Shown here: piece after piece, positions 8,608 through 18,109 of the stretch
How the letters are laid out: the number at the start of each line of letters is the position of its first letter
How positions within the stretch are numbered: position 1 is the stretch's first letter
Origin: Pedobacter steynii
GTDB taxonomy: Bacteria; Bacteroidota; Bacteroidia; Sphingobacteriales; Sphingobacteriaceae
Length of the DNA stretch: 64,000 nucleotides
Reading direction: 5' to 3'
NCBI RefSeq assembly: GCF_900103665.1
Contig: NZ_FNGY01000002.1
Span: 248,001 to 312,000, forward strand
The notes under the pieces: generated by a model
The model's input: only the letters and a program-made list of their open reading frames with translations
What the model was told of the DNA's origin: nothing
The model's database searches: none
Made by a program: the position numbers and the translations under genes

Positions 8608-8896
8608 TGGCTTATATTTTGGATGATTACAGCTATTATAACGTTTTGTTGTTTAAATTGTTTGCTAATTTATAAAATAAATATTTTTAATTATTTTAAA
8701 TGGTGTTGCTAATTTCTATAACTATCCTTTGTTTTACTAATTAGAAATATTATAAGTGTTTTAAATACGTTTAACCGCGTTTTTTAACCGGGAGTTTGTT
8801 GCTTTGAGGGCTGAGACCTGATGAAGAATGCCCCCAAAATTCAAAATTGTTTAATCAACATTGACAGGTGTTTGTTACCTTTATGTTAAGGGGAAC

Positions 8897-9481
8897 ATGG
8901 GGATGATAACTTATACTGGTCTTAGCGACGGTGAATTGGCTATTTTATTGCAGCAGGGAGACCGGGCTGCTTTTACCGAGATTTACAACAGGTACAAATA
9001 TCTTTTATACCTGCATGTTTACAAGCGTTTAAGAAATGCCGATGAGGCAGAAGACATCATTCACGATCTTTTTGCGGTGTTATGGAACAACAGAGACAGC
9101 TTTGTTTTAAAAACACATTTGTCTGGTTATTTGTATACAGCGGTGCGGAACCGGGTCTTTAAATTTATGGCGCATAAAGACATTGAATCCGCTTATATTA
9201 CTTCCTTTTTTGAAACTGCTAAAAGTACCGTTAACATTACGGATCATCTTGTCCGGGAGCACCAGATGACCCTGCTCATTGAGAAAGAGATCGCTGCACT
9301 TCCCTCAAAAATGAGAGAAATATTTGAGTTGAGCCGCAAGCAACACCTGTCTCACAAAGAAATCGCAGATCAGTTACAACTTTCTGAGCAAACGGTTTCC
9401 AAGCAGGTCACCAATGCATTAAGAATTCTGCGGGCAAAACTCTGGTTTTTGACCTTCCTGGCCTTCTTTATTAAGCCTTAA
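8897..9481 (+). CDS. ECF-type RNA polymerase sigma factor (locus 1)
   Basis: Sigma-70 family ECF factor of 194 residues. Region 2 lies at about 10-85 (FTEIYNRYKYLLYLHVYKRL, then DEAEDIIHDLFAVLWNNR) and region 4 at about 125-180 (LPSKMREIFELSRKQHLSHKEIADQL, then TVSKQVTNALRILR). An in-frame TTG at 8861 would add 12 residues unlike the family, so the ATG at 8897 is preferred; 8903 is also possible. A hydrophobic C-terminal tail is usual for the Bacteroidota SusC-linked group. It is followed by a FecR anti-sigma gene and a SusC with an STN domain, the standard cell-surface-signalling order. Confidence 0.92.
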   Translation: MGMITYTGLSDGELAILLQQGDRAAFTEIYNRYKYLLYLHVYKRLRNADEAEDIIHDLFAVLWNNRDSFVLKTHLSGYLYTAVRNRVFKFMAHKDIESAYITSFFETAKSTVNITDHLVREHQMTLLIEKEIAALPSKMREIFELSRKQHLSHKEIADQLQLSEQTVSKQVTNALRILRAKLWFLTFLAFFIKP

Positions 9482-9501
9482 CATTTTTTTTAAAAATTAT
9501 C

Positions 9502-9528
9502 TACCTGTTCGGCAGGAGTTGATGGTCT
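9502..9528 (+). promoter_or_regulatory. Candidate ECF-dependent promoter of fecR (locus 1)
   Basis: TACCTG (9502-9507) and TGGTCT (9523-9528), 15 bases apart, lie in the sigma-fecR gap just after a T-rich tract. The layout parallels the candidate at locus 2 (TACTCC and CGTGTC, 14 bases apart). The assignment is by positional analogy only. Confidence 0.25.
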
Positions 9529-9564
9529 ATATCTTTAAACCCAGATCATTAATGCCCTCAGAAG

Positions 9565-10725
9565 ATGAACAAAGAAGAACTAAAATCATTACTTGAAAAA
9601 TTCGATGCAGGACATTGTACTGCCGAAGAGGTTGGCATGCTGGAAAGCTGGTATTTGCAATGGAGAACAGATGAAGAGATTGACCTTGCCGATGCAGAAG
9701 CAGAACAACGCATAGACCATATCTGGAGCAGACTCGATGAAGAGGCGGAAGTTCAAAAGCGTCCGTTACGTTTATGGCCGCGCTTCGCCGCTGCGGCAGT
9801 CCTGCTGATTGCCTTAAGCAGTGGATTGTTCTTTTATTTCAATCCTGGCGGATCAACTCCTGCTATGATGGCAAAGCAAGACGTTCCTGCCGGAGGAAAC
9901 AAAGCTTATTTGACCCTTGCTGATGGAAAAAGAATCGTGTTGACCAATGCCGCAAATGGACAACTGGCTAAGGAGACTGGTGTAGCCATCAGTAAATCGG
10001 CAGACGGACAGCTGGTTTACACCCTTTCTGATCAAAGTATTGCAAAAAATGCCGAACCGATATATAATAAGATAGAAACGCCGAAAGGTGGGCAATACCA
10101 GATTGTGCTGCCGGATGGGACGAAAGTCTGGTTAAACTCTGCTTCGTCGCTCCGCTTTCCGGCAACGTTTGCAAATGTAAAAACACGGGAAGTTGAATTG
10201 AGCGGAGAAGCTTACTTTGAAGTTGCCCACAACAAAAAACTACCTTTTGTGGTTAAAACTGCCCGACAGGAATTGTCAGTTCTGGGAACTCATTTTAACC
10301 TCAGCAGCTATGCCGACGAGGACGTTACAAAAACGACTTTGCTGGAGGGAGCAGTATTGATTCATAGATTGGGCAATGTTGTAAATCCGATAGAAGGAAA
10401 AGATTTTGTCGTACTCAAGCCTGGTCAGCAAGCTAACCTTCGGAAGACCATTCAGACGGGACCTGCAGATATTGAAATGGCTACGGCCTGGAAAGAGGGA
10501 AAATTCGTGTTTAATGAGCTTGACCTCAGAAGCATTTTACGACAGCTCTCCAGATGGTATAATGTAGAGGTCGATTATAGCCACGTTCCGGAAAACAGAT
10601 TTTTTACTGTATTTATTTCCAGAAGTGTCAACCTTTCAAAAGTGCTGGAGATGTTGGAAATAGCGGCAGGAATAGAGTTTGAAATAGATAATAAGACCAT
10701 TAAAGTGATCAACTTAAAACACTAA
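9565..10725 (+). CDS. FecR-family anti-sigma factor (locus 1)
   Basis: Membrane anti-sigma factor of 386 residues. A cytoplasmic N-terminal part (about 1-70, acidic and Trp-containing) should hold the sigma factor. One membrane helix follows (about 76-96, FAAAAVLLIALSSGLFFYF). The periplasmic FecR domain (about 165-270) carries QIVLPDGTKVWLNSASSLRFPA and VELSGEAYFEVAHNKKLPFVV, and a C-terminal DUF4974-like part ends the protein. It is encoded 83 bases after its sigma factor and before the SusC with an STN domain, which should transmit the signal to it. Confidence 0.93.
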   Translation: MNKEELKSLLEKFDAGHCTAEEVGMLESWYLQWRTDEEIDLADAEAEQRIDHIWSRLDEEAEVQKRPLRLWPRFAAAAVLLIALSSGLFFYFNPGGSTPAMMAKQDVPAGGNKAYLTLADGKRIVLTNAANGQLAKETGVAISKSADGQLVYTLSDQSIAKNAEPIYNKIETPKGGQYQIVLPDGTKVWLNSASSLRFPATFANVKTREVELSGEAYFEVAHNKKLPFVVKTARQELSVLGTHFNLSSYADEDVTKTTLLEGAVLIHRLGNVVNPIEGKDFVVLKPGQQANLRKTIQTGPADIEMATAWKEGKFVFNELDLRSILRQLSRWYNVEVDYSHVPENRFFTVFISRSVNLSKVLEMLEIAAGIEFEIDNKTIKVINLKH

Positions 10726-10782
10726 ATATTAACCTAAAAACAATGCCTATGTAGTCATTTATACACCGCCATAAAAAAAATA

Positions 10783-10810
10783 AACCAGATGCGTTGCACC
10801 GCATCTGGTT
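10783..10810. terminator. Stem-loop between fecR and susC (locus 1)
   Basis: Perfect 11-bp stem AACCAGATGCG/CGCATCTGGTT with loop TTGCAC. An A run precedes it, so the T run is on the minus strand; the plus strand has no T run after it. It may act as an mRNA end or processing point separating the regulatory genes from susC, or as an antisense terminator. Locus 2 has an equivalent at 30428-30452. Confidence 0.5.
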
Positions 10811-10874
10811 CTATTAAGGCAAGCCGTAAACAAATAACTCAATCAACGAACCACAACCTTAACTAAACAAATGT

Positions 10875-13800
10875 ATGAATTTCAAAATTCAATACAAGGA
10901 ACCCTATTGCCCTAAAAAAGGTCTCCCTTCATTCTTCGATTTAAAATCTAAATTAATTTTAATTATGAAATTGACTGCCATTATCGTCCTGATCTGCTGC
11001 CTTCATGTTTCAGCATCCGGGTATTCCCAGCAGATCACTTTAACGGAGAAGAATACCCCATTAAAAAATGTTTTACAAAAGCTTAGGAAGCTAAGCGGGT
11101 ATCAATTGCTGTATGATGCACAGCTCATCGAGAAATCGAGTCCTGTTACCTTAACGCTGACGAATGTTCCGATTGCTGTTGCATTGGAGCAGATCTTCAG
11201 TCTGCAGCCCTTTACTTTCAGCATTTTTGACAAAACCATTCTGGTGAAAGAAAAGATCAAAGAGCCGGACTTCAGAAGAGAAAGTAAGGTGGTCATGATC
11301 ATCAATGGTACCGTTAAAGACCTCAATGGAAATCCGCTCAATCTCGTAAGCGTGCGGATCAAAGGGGGGAATAAAACGACCGCAACAAATATAGAAGGTC
11401 AGTTTTCCATCAATGCACCTGATGAAAATGCGGTTCTTATTTTTTCCTGCGTAGGTCTTGTCACAAAGGAATTGCCGGCAAAGCAGGGAATGGTGGTACA
11501 GATGGAGCCCGAACTGAACAAGCTCAATGAGATGGTCGTGGTGGGTTATGGAAGTACCCGAAGAAAAGATTTAACCGGATCGGTTTCTTCCGTAAATGTG
11601 AATGAAGTGAGAGATGTTCCCTTTATGAGCATTGACAACGCACTTGCCGGAAAGGCTCCTGGCGTTCAGGTGACCAAGGCCGACGGATCTCCGGGGGGTG
11701 CGGTAAGGATCAGAATTCGCGGAGGAGCCTCTCTTTTGGGAACAAACGATCCCTTGTATGTCATTGATGGAATTCCTACCGTGATCTCCAACAATTACAT
11801 CAGCGGTCAGTCTGATATCGTAAACCCGGTAGAGGCTGCGAATTACGGAGAGGACTTTAATAACAGTGTTTCCGGAGCATTTTCCAGGGGGCTGAACAAT
11901 CTTGCCGGTTTGAACATCTCCGATATCGAGAGCATTGACATTCTTAAAGATGCTTCTGCTACTGCGATTTACGGCTCAAAAGCGGCAAATGGAGTCGTGA
12001 TCATTACCACCAAAAAAGGGAAACTGAACTCCAAACCATTACTCAGCGTGAATTATTATGTAGGCCTGAACAAGCCGATTAAAGAAAAGGTCTTAAATGC
12101 AGAACAGTACAAAACCGGGCTCAGGGAAGGCGCTGTTAATTACATTAATGAGCGGAAGCGTTTGAATATGAGTCTGACAACGACTGCAGCAAAACAGGCG
12201 TTGAGCATGATCAATGATCCTTCTTTTTTCGGAGATGCAGATACAGACTGGCTGGACTTGATTCTAAGAACCGGTGTTACTCAAAATGCCGATTTCTCCC
12301 TGAGTGGCGGTGGCATTGGTTCCAGGTATTATACGTCGCTTAATTATACCAATCAGAATGGAACGATAAAAGGCACTGATTTTACCCGACTTTCGGGAAA
12401 AATAAACCTGGACAGCGAGATTTCCAAACGTTTACGGGTAATTACGAACCTGAATTTCGGTTATACAAAAAACAACATTACCAACGGAGTTTATGGGCAG
12501 GCATTAACTGCACCACCTACATTTGCTCCTTATAATGCTGATGGTTCCTATTCCCAGCTTGGTTTACTTAACTCGGATTACAGGGGCTATCAAAACCCAT
12601 TGGCAGTAATTGCAGGAACGAACAGGGCGAAAGATTATACCCTGATGGGCTCTGTTTCCGGCGAATATGACATTCTGAAAGACCTGAAGTTTAAGAGTAC
12701 GCTTTCTGTTAATTATGGCGCTTACAACCAGTTAAACTATGTCCCAAGTTTTGTGGAGATCGGCGGTTTTTATGGACGTGAAAGTTCTCAGGGCGGTTTA
12801 GGAACTCAGGCCAGTTCCAATTCATTGAGCAGTTTTATTGAAAATACGCTAACCTGGAATAAGGAGTTTAACGAAAATCATCGTTTAAATGTGCTGGCAG
12901 GAACATCCTGGGAAAGCAATAAAAGCGACTTCTTTTCTGCTACAGGAAAAGGTTATCCGGATGATTTTATACTCAATAATCTAAGTTCAGCGGCCACGGC
13001 AGTATCCGTAAAAGGTGCGAATCCAGCCAGTCAGAGCTCCCTGTTGTCCTTCTATATCCGCGCGAATTACGTGTTTAAGGATAAATATCTTTTCACCTTT
13101 ACCGGCAGGTCTGATGCCTCGTCCAAATTTTCGCCGTCCAATCAGGTAGGCTATTTTCCTTCCGGAGCGGTAGGATGGAGGGTTTCTCAGGAGAATTTCC
13201 TGAAAAGTGTGAAGTGGATAGATGAGATTAAAATCAGGGCCAGTATGGGTAAAACCGGAACCCAAAGTATTGGCGACCACATGTGGCGTACCCTCTATGC
13301 CCCGGATGCGTATGCGGATAAAAACGCATTGGTGCCCAATCAGCTGGGGAATGTCAATATCAAATGGGAATCCACCACTCAACAGGACCTTGGTTTGGAC
13401 TTTGCTTTTTTCAAAGGCCGGTTAGGTGGTACTTTCGGATATTATAACAAAACAACCGATGGTGCATTGTTAAATCTTACACCTGCACCGAGCTCTTCCT
13501 ATTACAGTGTGATTTATAACATTGCCAAAATCAGAAACAGGGGTCTGGAACTAGACCTGCATGGAGATTTTGTACGGAATAAGAGCTTCAGCTGGACGGG
13601 TGCGATCAATATTTCAAGGAATATCTCCAAAGTAATTAATATCGATGGCGGACCTTTTTCTAATCCAAACGACCGGAATGCACTGAACCTCGGTACCAGT
13701 ATTGTGAAAGAAGGTGAGCCATTGGGCTTGTTGTATGGCAGGGTGTCGAAAGGCGTGATCAAGACGCAACAACAACTCGACGACTACAAAAATGCCTTTC

Positions 13801-14390
13801 CTTACTGGAACATTTTTAGCCCTTTGTTGAACATTGGAGACATGGCTTATGAAATCGAAGATCAGTTCTGGAAGCAGGACATTATCGGACGTGCGGCCCC
13901 TAAATTCTTTGGTGGATATACCAATACCTTGTCTTACCGGAATTTTAGCCTGATCTCCCTGTTTACATTTTCTTACGGTGGTGACCTGATGTACCAGAAA
14001 GATGTGAGTGACATGGGCTTCAATAGTTTGCCAAATAAAGGAATCCGGGTGCTGGATCATTACAGCGAATCGAATCCCGGTTCAGAAAGACCTAGATACC
14101 TGTTTAATGATACGCCAATGCTAACTGATTTAAACGTCTATGATGCTTCTTATCTGAAGCTTAAATCGCTCACACTGGCTTATAATGTTTCCCAAAAAGT
14201 GTTAAAGAAACTGAGGATGAGTAGTTTGTCGGTATATGCTACAGGGACCAACATCTTTACGGTGACGAAGTATCCGGGACCAGATCCAGAGGTGAGTGAT
14301 GATCCGGGAAGTGTGATCGGAGGGGGACGTGATGTGAGCACTTATCCAACTGTGAAGTCATACACCTTTGGTGTTCGTATGGGATTTTAA
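10875..14390 (+). CDS. SusC/RagA TonB-linked outer-membrane protein with STN domain (locus 1)
   Basis: Importer of 1171 residues. The signal sequence (ending near SGYSQQ) is followed by an STN domain (about 53-125, TLTEKNTPLKNVLQKLRKLSGYQ), a carboxypeptidase-like domain (about 143-225), a plug with EMVVVGYGSTRRKDLTGSV and LYVIDGIP, and a beta-barrel ending in Phe. The STN domain links it to FecR signalling. The start at 10875 gives a long N-terminal extension common in this family; ATG 10965 (MKLTAIIVLICC) is the alternative. SusD follows by 18 bases. The substrate is unknown; the downstream thioredoxins argue against a simple glycan locus. Confidence 0.95.
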   Translation: MNFKIQYKEPYCPKKGLPSFFDLKSKLILIMKLTAIIVLICCLHVSASGYSQQITLTEKNTPLKNVLQKLRKLSGYQLLYDAQLIEKSSPVTLTLTNVPIAVALEQIFSLQPFTFSIFDKTILVKEKIKEPDFRRESKVVMIINGTVKDLNGNPLNLVSVRIKGGNKTTATNIEGQFSINAPDENAVLIFSCVGLVTKELPAKQGMVVQMEPELNKLNEMVVVGYGSTRRKDLTGSVSSVNVNEVRDVPFMSIDNALAGKAPGVQVTKADGSPGGAVRIRIRGGASLLGTNDPLYVIDGIPTVISNNYISGQSDIVNPVEAANYGEDFNNSVSGAFSRGLNNLAGLNISDIESIDILKDASATAIYGSKAANGVVIITTKKGKLNSKPLLSVNYYVGLNKPIKEKVLNAEQYKTGLREGAVNYINERKRLNMSLTTTAAKQALSMINDPSFFGDADTDWLDLILRTGVTQNADFSLSGGGIGSRYYTSLNYTNQNGTIKGTDFTRLSGKINLDSEISKRLRVITNLNFGYTKNNITNGVYGQALTAPPTFAPYNADGSYSQLGLLNSDYRGYQNPLAVIAGTNRAKDYTLMGSVSGEYDILKDLKFKSTLSVNYGAYNQLNYVPSFVEIGGFYGRESSQGGLGTQASSNSLSSFIENTLTWNKEFNENHRLNVLAGTSWESNKSDFFSATGKGYPDDFILNNLSSAATAVSVKGANPASQSSLLSFYIRANYVFKDKYLFTFTGRSDASSKFSPSNQVGYFPSGAVGWRVSQENFLKSVKWIDEIKIRASMGKTGTQSIGDHMWRTLYAPDAYADKNALVPNQLGNVNIKWESTTQQDLGLDFAFFKGRLGGTFGYYNKTTDGALLNLTPAPSSSYYSVIYNIAKIRNRGLELDLHGDFVRNKSFSWTGAINISRNISKVINIDGGPFSNPNDRNALNLGTSIVKEGEPLGLLYGRVSKGVIKTQQQLDDYKNAFPYWNIFSPLLNIGDMAYEIEDQFWKQDIIGRAAPKFFGGYTNTLSYRNFSLISLFTFSYGGDLMYQKDVSDMGFNSLPNKGIRVLDHYSESNPGSERPRYLFNDTPMLTDLNVYDASYLKLKSLTLAYNVSQKVLKKLRMSSLSVYATGTNIFTVTKYPGPDPEVSDDPGSVIGGGRDVSTYPTVKSYTFGVRMGF

Positions 14391-14408
14391 TCATAAAATA
14401 TTAAAGCA

Positions 14409-15815
14409 ATGAAGAAATTAATTCTGATATATAGCGTGTGCTTTTTTGCACTGGGTATTTCTGTATCCTGTAAAAAAGAACTGAATGCATTGCCTACCCA
14501 GTCTAAAGTGGAAGGGAATGCGATAATTGATCAAAAGAGTGCCGAAGTAGCGCTGAATGGTGTCTATCTTAGATTGGCTGAAGGTGGAGATGATCGTGGA
14601 ACACCAAGTATAATGTGGTCTGGGAACCATGAGATTACCCCGACTTATCTGGCTGGTTACATTACTTATCCATATGGAGGTTCTTCATTAGATGAAAATA
14701 ACCTCATTACCGCAACTGATTATAGTGTAGCCGGATTATGGTCGACTTATTACAGTGTGCTGAATGCCGCAAATGGGGTGATTGAGCAGGTTTCCAAGCT
14801 CCAGGATCAGCAATTTTCCGGAAGCAGAAAGCTAGAGATCATTGCAGAAGCAAGGCTCTTAAGGGCTTATGGACATCATGCATTGTTGCGGTATTTTTCT
14901 CAGTTTTATGACCTTAACAGCAGTTATGGGGTGATGCTGAGGAAAGAGTTTGTGACCACGAACAACATCTCTCAGAAACGCAGCTCTGTCAAAGAAAGCT
15001 ATGATTTTATTCTGGCAGATCTGGATGATGCCATTGCGCATGGGCCAGCTGTCAGTGTGAACTATTACACCAATAAATGGGTTGCCAAAGCACTTAAAGC
15101 AAGGGTGCTCATGATCAGGGGTGCTGCCGGCGACTATGCGCAGGTGGTTGCTTTAACGGACGATATTATCCGGAATTCCCCGTATCTGCTGGAACCTCAG
15201 CTTCATGATCTCTTTAGTTCCAAAGGGCTGGAGAGTAAAGAAGTGATGCTTGGTCTGTTTCCCAAAGTCAATCAGGTTAGTAAATCTGACACTTATTTTT
15301 ATAGAGAGAGTCCGGGCTATCTCGCTACACCATCCTTCAAAGCACTTTTTGCAACTGATCCGAGAAATAGCTGGATGATCGGAGTGGTAGGGACAACACC
15401 TGATGGGATTCTTAAATACAAAGGGCCAAAGGTGGAGGTTTCTTATGCCTTGAGGCTGACTGAGGTTTACTTGCTTGAAGCCGAGGGGATCGTCCGTTCG
15501 GGTGGGGATCTTAATGCGGCAAAGGCATTATTGAAAACAGTGCTTGAACATGCGGGAGTAGTTGATTTTACCGCCCTCAATAACGCGAATACTCCTGATG
15601 CATTGTTGATCCAGATCTATAATGAAACGGCCAAAAACTTGTCTTTTGAAGATGGTCAGGATTGGTCTGCTTTATTGAGAATGCCGATTGCTTTCGTGTT
15701 GGGGGTAAAGCCAGCGATTACAGATAAGAATCATTTTATTCTTCCCATTCCTAAAGAAGAGTTTGATAAAAATCCGGCCATAGGCGATCAGAACCCAGGT
15801 TATAGCAAAAATTAA
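14409..15815 (+). CDS. SusD/RagB surface lipoprotein (locus 1)
   Basis: Nutrient-binding lipoprotein of 468 residues that should form a lid on the SusC barrel. The lipobox is ISVSC (Cys at about 20). A helical RagB/SusD core includes AEARLLRAYGHHALLRYFSQFYDL, and the C-terminal part carries YALRLTEVYLLEAEGIVRSGGDL and NPAIGDQNPGY, typical SusD closing features. It is at the short end for the family. It lies 18 bases after SusC and 26 before the first TlpA-like gene, consistent with one operon. Confidence 0.93.
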   Translation: MKKLILIYSVCFFALGISVSCKKELNALPTQSKVEGNAIIDQKSAEVALNGVYLRLAEGGDDRGTPSIMWSGNHEITPTYLAGYITYPYGGSSLDENNLITATDYSVAGLWSTYYSVLNAANGVIEQVSKLQDQQFSGSRKLEIIAEARLLRAYGHHALLRYFSQFYDLNSSYGVMLRKEFVTTNNISQKRSSVKESYDFILADLDDAIAHGPAVSVNYYTNKWVAKALKARVLMIRGAAGDYAQVVALTDDIIRNSPYLLEPQLHDLFSSKGLESKEVMLGLFPKVNQVSKSDTYFYRESPGYLATPSFKALFATDPRNSWMIGVVGTTPDGILKYKGPKVEVSYALRLTEVYLLEAEGIVRSGGDLNAAKALLKTVLEHAGVVDFTALNNANTPDALLIQIYNETAKNLSFEDGQDWSALLRMPIAFVLGVKPAITDKNHFILPIPKEEFDKNPAIGDQNPGYSKN

Positions 15816-15841
15816 TAGATCTAATCTTAAAAACCCTAAAT

Positions 15842-17017
15842 ATGAAAATAAGTCACCTTTTATTGCTGCCCTTTCTGTTTTGTCAGGGACAAGCTTCTTT
15901 TGCCCAGTCGGGGCAAATAAAAAATCAGTTCAACCTTAAAGGAAATGTGAGCGGCGCAGATTCTGTCCTCCTTTATTACGCAGATGCTGCGGGAAAGCAG
16001 GTGCAGGTAGCGAAGCTCGTTATCGGTCAGAAATTTACGCTGAGCGGGAACATCAGTAAACCCGTGGGGGCTAGAATTCTGTTTAAAAAGAAAGGGGAGG
16101 TAATTCCCCGCCAACAGTTTTGGGAAAGGATGACAGAGATTTACCTGGAGCCCGGAACCCTGACCATTTCTGGTGCTGCCATGGAGCCGAATAACTTTAA
16201 GATTACCGGTTCGAAAACCCAATTGGAGTCGGATGAACTCAAGGGAAATATTTCAGGAATCCGAAAAGAGATGCAGCCGGTGATTGATGCTTTACAAAAA
16301 GAAAAGGATCATGAAAAAGCCTCGGAAATCCGGGATCAGCTGGGCCCTTATAACGACAGGATTAAAAAGATCACCTATGATTTTTTCATTGCACATCCTA
16401 ACTCTTATGTTACTGCCGATATGATGCGGTTTTACCTCGCACAAATGGGACTTGATTCGACCAAAAGGGTGTATAATAATTTTAGTGCAGCGATGAAAAA
16501 GGAGAAAGCCGTACAGGAACTGTACAAAGAGATCCGCAAAATCGAATCTGGAATGCCTGGAAGTGTGGCTACAAATTTCACGACGAAGGACCTCAAAGAT
16601 CAACCTTTGTCACTTTCAGATTTTAAAGGCAAATATGTGATCATTGATTTCTGGGCGAGCTGGTGTGTGCCTTGTCGCAAAGGCAATCCACACCTGATTA
16701 ATGTGTACAATACTTACCATGATAAAGGCCTGGAGATTATCGGCGTTTCTGATGATGACCGCAATCATGAAGTTTGGAAAAAGGCAGTAGATCAGGATAA
16801 AATAGGAATTTGGCATCACGTTTTGCGTGGTCTGAATATGGACCTGAGGATGAAAAACTTACCAAATCCGGAGGATATTTCTGAGAAGTATGGCATCCAT
16901 TCTTTACCTACTAAAATATTGATTGATCCATCCGGAAAAATTATCGGAAGGTACGGAGATAACAACGGTGGTTCTGATGAGGACCTCGATAAAAAATTAG
17001 CGGAACTATTAAAATAA
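15842..17017 (+). CDS. DUF4369-TlpA-like thioredoxin, CVPC active site (locus 1)
   Basis: Periplasmic thiol-disulfide protein of 391 residues with a signal peptide ending near ASFAQS. The N-terminal DUF4369-type beta domain (about 27-125) is followed by a helical linker and a TlpA/AhpC-TSA thioredoxin domain (about 240-391). The active site is C275-V-P-C278 in FWASWCVPCRKG, with the cis-Pro region HSLPTKILID. It may reduce disulfides of the SusCD cargo or of surface proteins. It is the first of three tandem paralogues separated by 7 and 14 bases. Confidence 0.9.
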   Translation: MKISHLLLLPFLFCQGQASFAQSGQIKNQFNLKGNVSGADSVLLYYADAAGKQVQVAKLVIGQKFTLSGNISKPVGARILFKKKGEVIPRQQFWERMTEIYLEPGTLTISGAAMEPNNFKITGSKTQLESDELKGNISGIRKEMQPVIDALQKEKDHEKASEIRDQLGPYNDRIKKITYDFFIAHPNSYVTADMMRFYLAQMGLDSTKRVYNNFSAAMKKEKAVQELYKEIRKIESGMPGSVATNFTTKDLKDQPLSLSDFKGKYVIIDFWASWCVPCRKGNPHLINVYNTYHDKGLEIIGVSDDDRNHEVWKKAVDQDKIGIWHHVLRGLNMDLRMKNLPNPEDISEKYGIHSLPTKILIDPSGKIIGRYGDNNGGSDEDLDKKLAELLK

Positions 17018-17024
17018 TCAAACG

Positions 17025-18095
17025 ATGATAAAGAAATTAAAATTAATCATGCCGGCCTTGTTGTGCTGTGGCATTACGGTTTACGCGCAAACGGCAAACG
17101 TATCCGGTAAGCTCGAAGGGTTAAAAGAAAAAGAAATCTCTATCTATTACTTTAAGGATGGAAAGAGCGTAACGGATACGGTTAAAGTGAATAACGGACA
17201 GTTTAAATGGGTGGCGAAAATCGCCGAACCACAGAAAGTGGGGACCATGCTTTTCGGAAGATACTACCAGTTTTTTGTGGAAAGTGGAAACATTAAGATT
17301 ACCGGAGGAAAGACCACTGACGAAATAAAGATCACCGGATCAAAGTCGCAGGACGAATATGAGGCCTACGACAAAACCTTAAAGGACCTTGATGATCAGG
17401 AATCTCCATTGTATCAGAAATGGGGAAAGGTAAGTAAGGATGAGCAGATTGCATTGGAGGAAAAGGTAGATGATTTGAGGAAACAGAGAAGGGAACGGAA
17501 CAATAATTACATTACAGCACACCCTGGAAGTCCTTTGAGCATCAGTATGGTCTCTGAAAAGGCAATGATGGGCAGTTATGATGATGTCGCATCGGCCTTT
17601 GCCAAATTGTCCTCTTCGGCGCAGCAAAGCGGAGAAGGGAAACGGATTTCAGAACGTCTGGAGGTCTTAAAAAGAAGTGCTATTGGAGAGCAGATGCTGG
17701 ATTTCAGGCAGAATGATGTTGATGGTAAGCCGGTACAGTTTTCAGCATTCAAAGGTAAATATGTGCTGGTAGACTTTTGGGCAAGCTGGTGCGGACCTTG
17801 TCGTGCTGAAAATCCCAATGTCCTGAAGCTTTACAATGAATATAAAGACAAAAATTTCACAGTTGTTGGGGTGTCTCTGGACGATAAAGGGGAAAACTGG
17901 AAAAAGGCAATTAAAGACGACAACATGCCCTGGACACAGGTTTCTGACTTGAAGGGTTGGAAAAATGAAGTTTCCACCTATTATGGCATCATGGGAATCC
18001 CAAGCACTTTGCTGATTGACCCGCAGGGAAAAATTATCGCCAAAGACCTGCGTGGTTTAGCGCTGACTAAAAAACTGGCTGAATTGTTCAATTAA
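17025..18095 (+). CDS. DUF4369-TlpA-like thioredoxin, CGPC active site (locus 1)
   Basis: Second paralogue, 356 residues, signal peptide ending near VYAQT. A DUF4369-type domain (about 25-120) is followed by a charged linker and a TlpA domain (about 220-356) with C256-G-P-C259 in FWASWCGPCRAEN and MGIPSTLLIDP around the cis-proline. It is the classical thioredoxin dipeptide, unlike the neighbours (CVPC and CKPC), so the three may differ in redox potential. It starts seven bases after the previous stop and is certainly co-transcribed. Export to the periplasm is inferred from the signal peptide. Confidence 0.9.
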   Translation: MIKKLKLIMPALLCCGITVYAQTANVSGKLEGLKEKEISIYYFKDGKSVTDTVKVNNGQFKWVAKIAEPQKVGTMLFGRYYQFFVESGNIKITGGKTTDEIKITGSKSQDEYEAYDKTLKDLDDQESPLYQKWGKVSKDEQIALEEKVDDLRKQRRERNNNYITAHPGSPLSISMVSEKAMMGSYDDVASAFAKLSSSAQQSGEGKRISERLEVLKRSAIGEQMLDFRQNDVDGKPVQFSAFKGKYVLVDFWASWCGPCRAENPNVLKLYNEYKDKNFTVVGVSLDDKGENWKKAIKDDNMPWTQVSDLKGWKNEVSTYYGIMGIPSTLLIDPQGKIIAKDLRGLALTKKLAELFN

Positions 18096-18109
18096 TCTTT
18101 AAACTGTAC

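Noticed and set aside
8802..8835. CTGAGA and CCTGATGAAGAATGCC resembling pieces of a TPP riboswitch
   Set aside because: Only two short pieces are present, fused without the intervening helices, and the next gene is an ECF sigma factor, not a thiamine gene.
8861..8896. Extended TTG start of the locus 1 sigma factor
   Set aside because: It adds residues unlike the family; ATG 8897 begins just before region 2.
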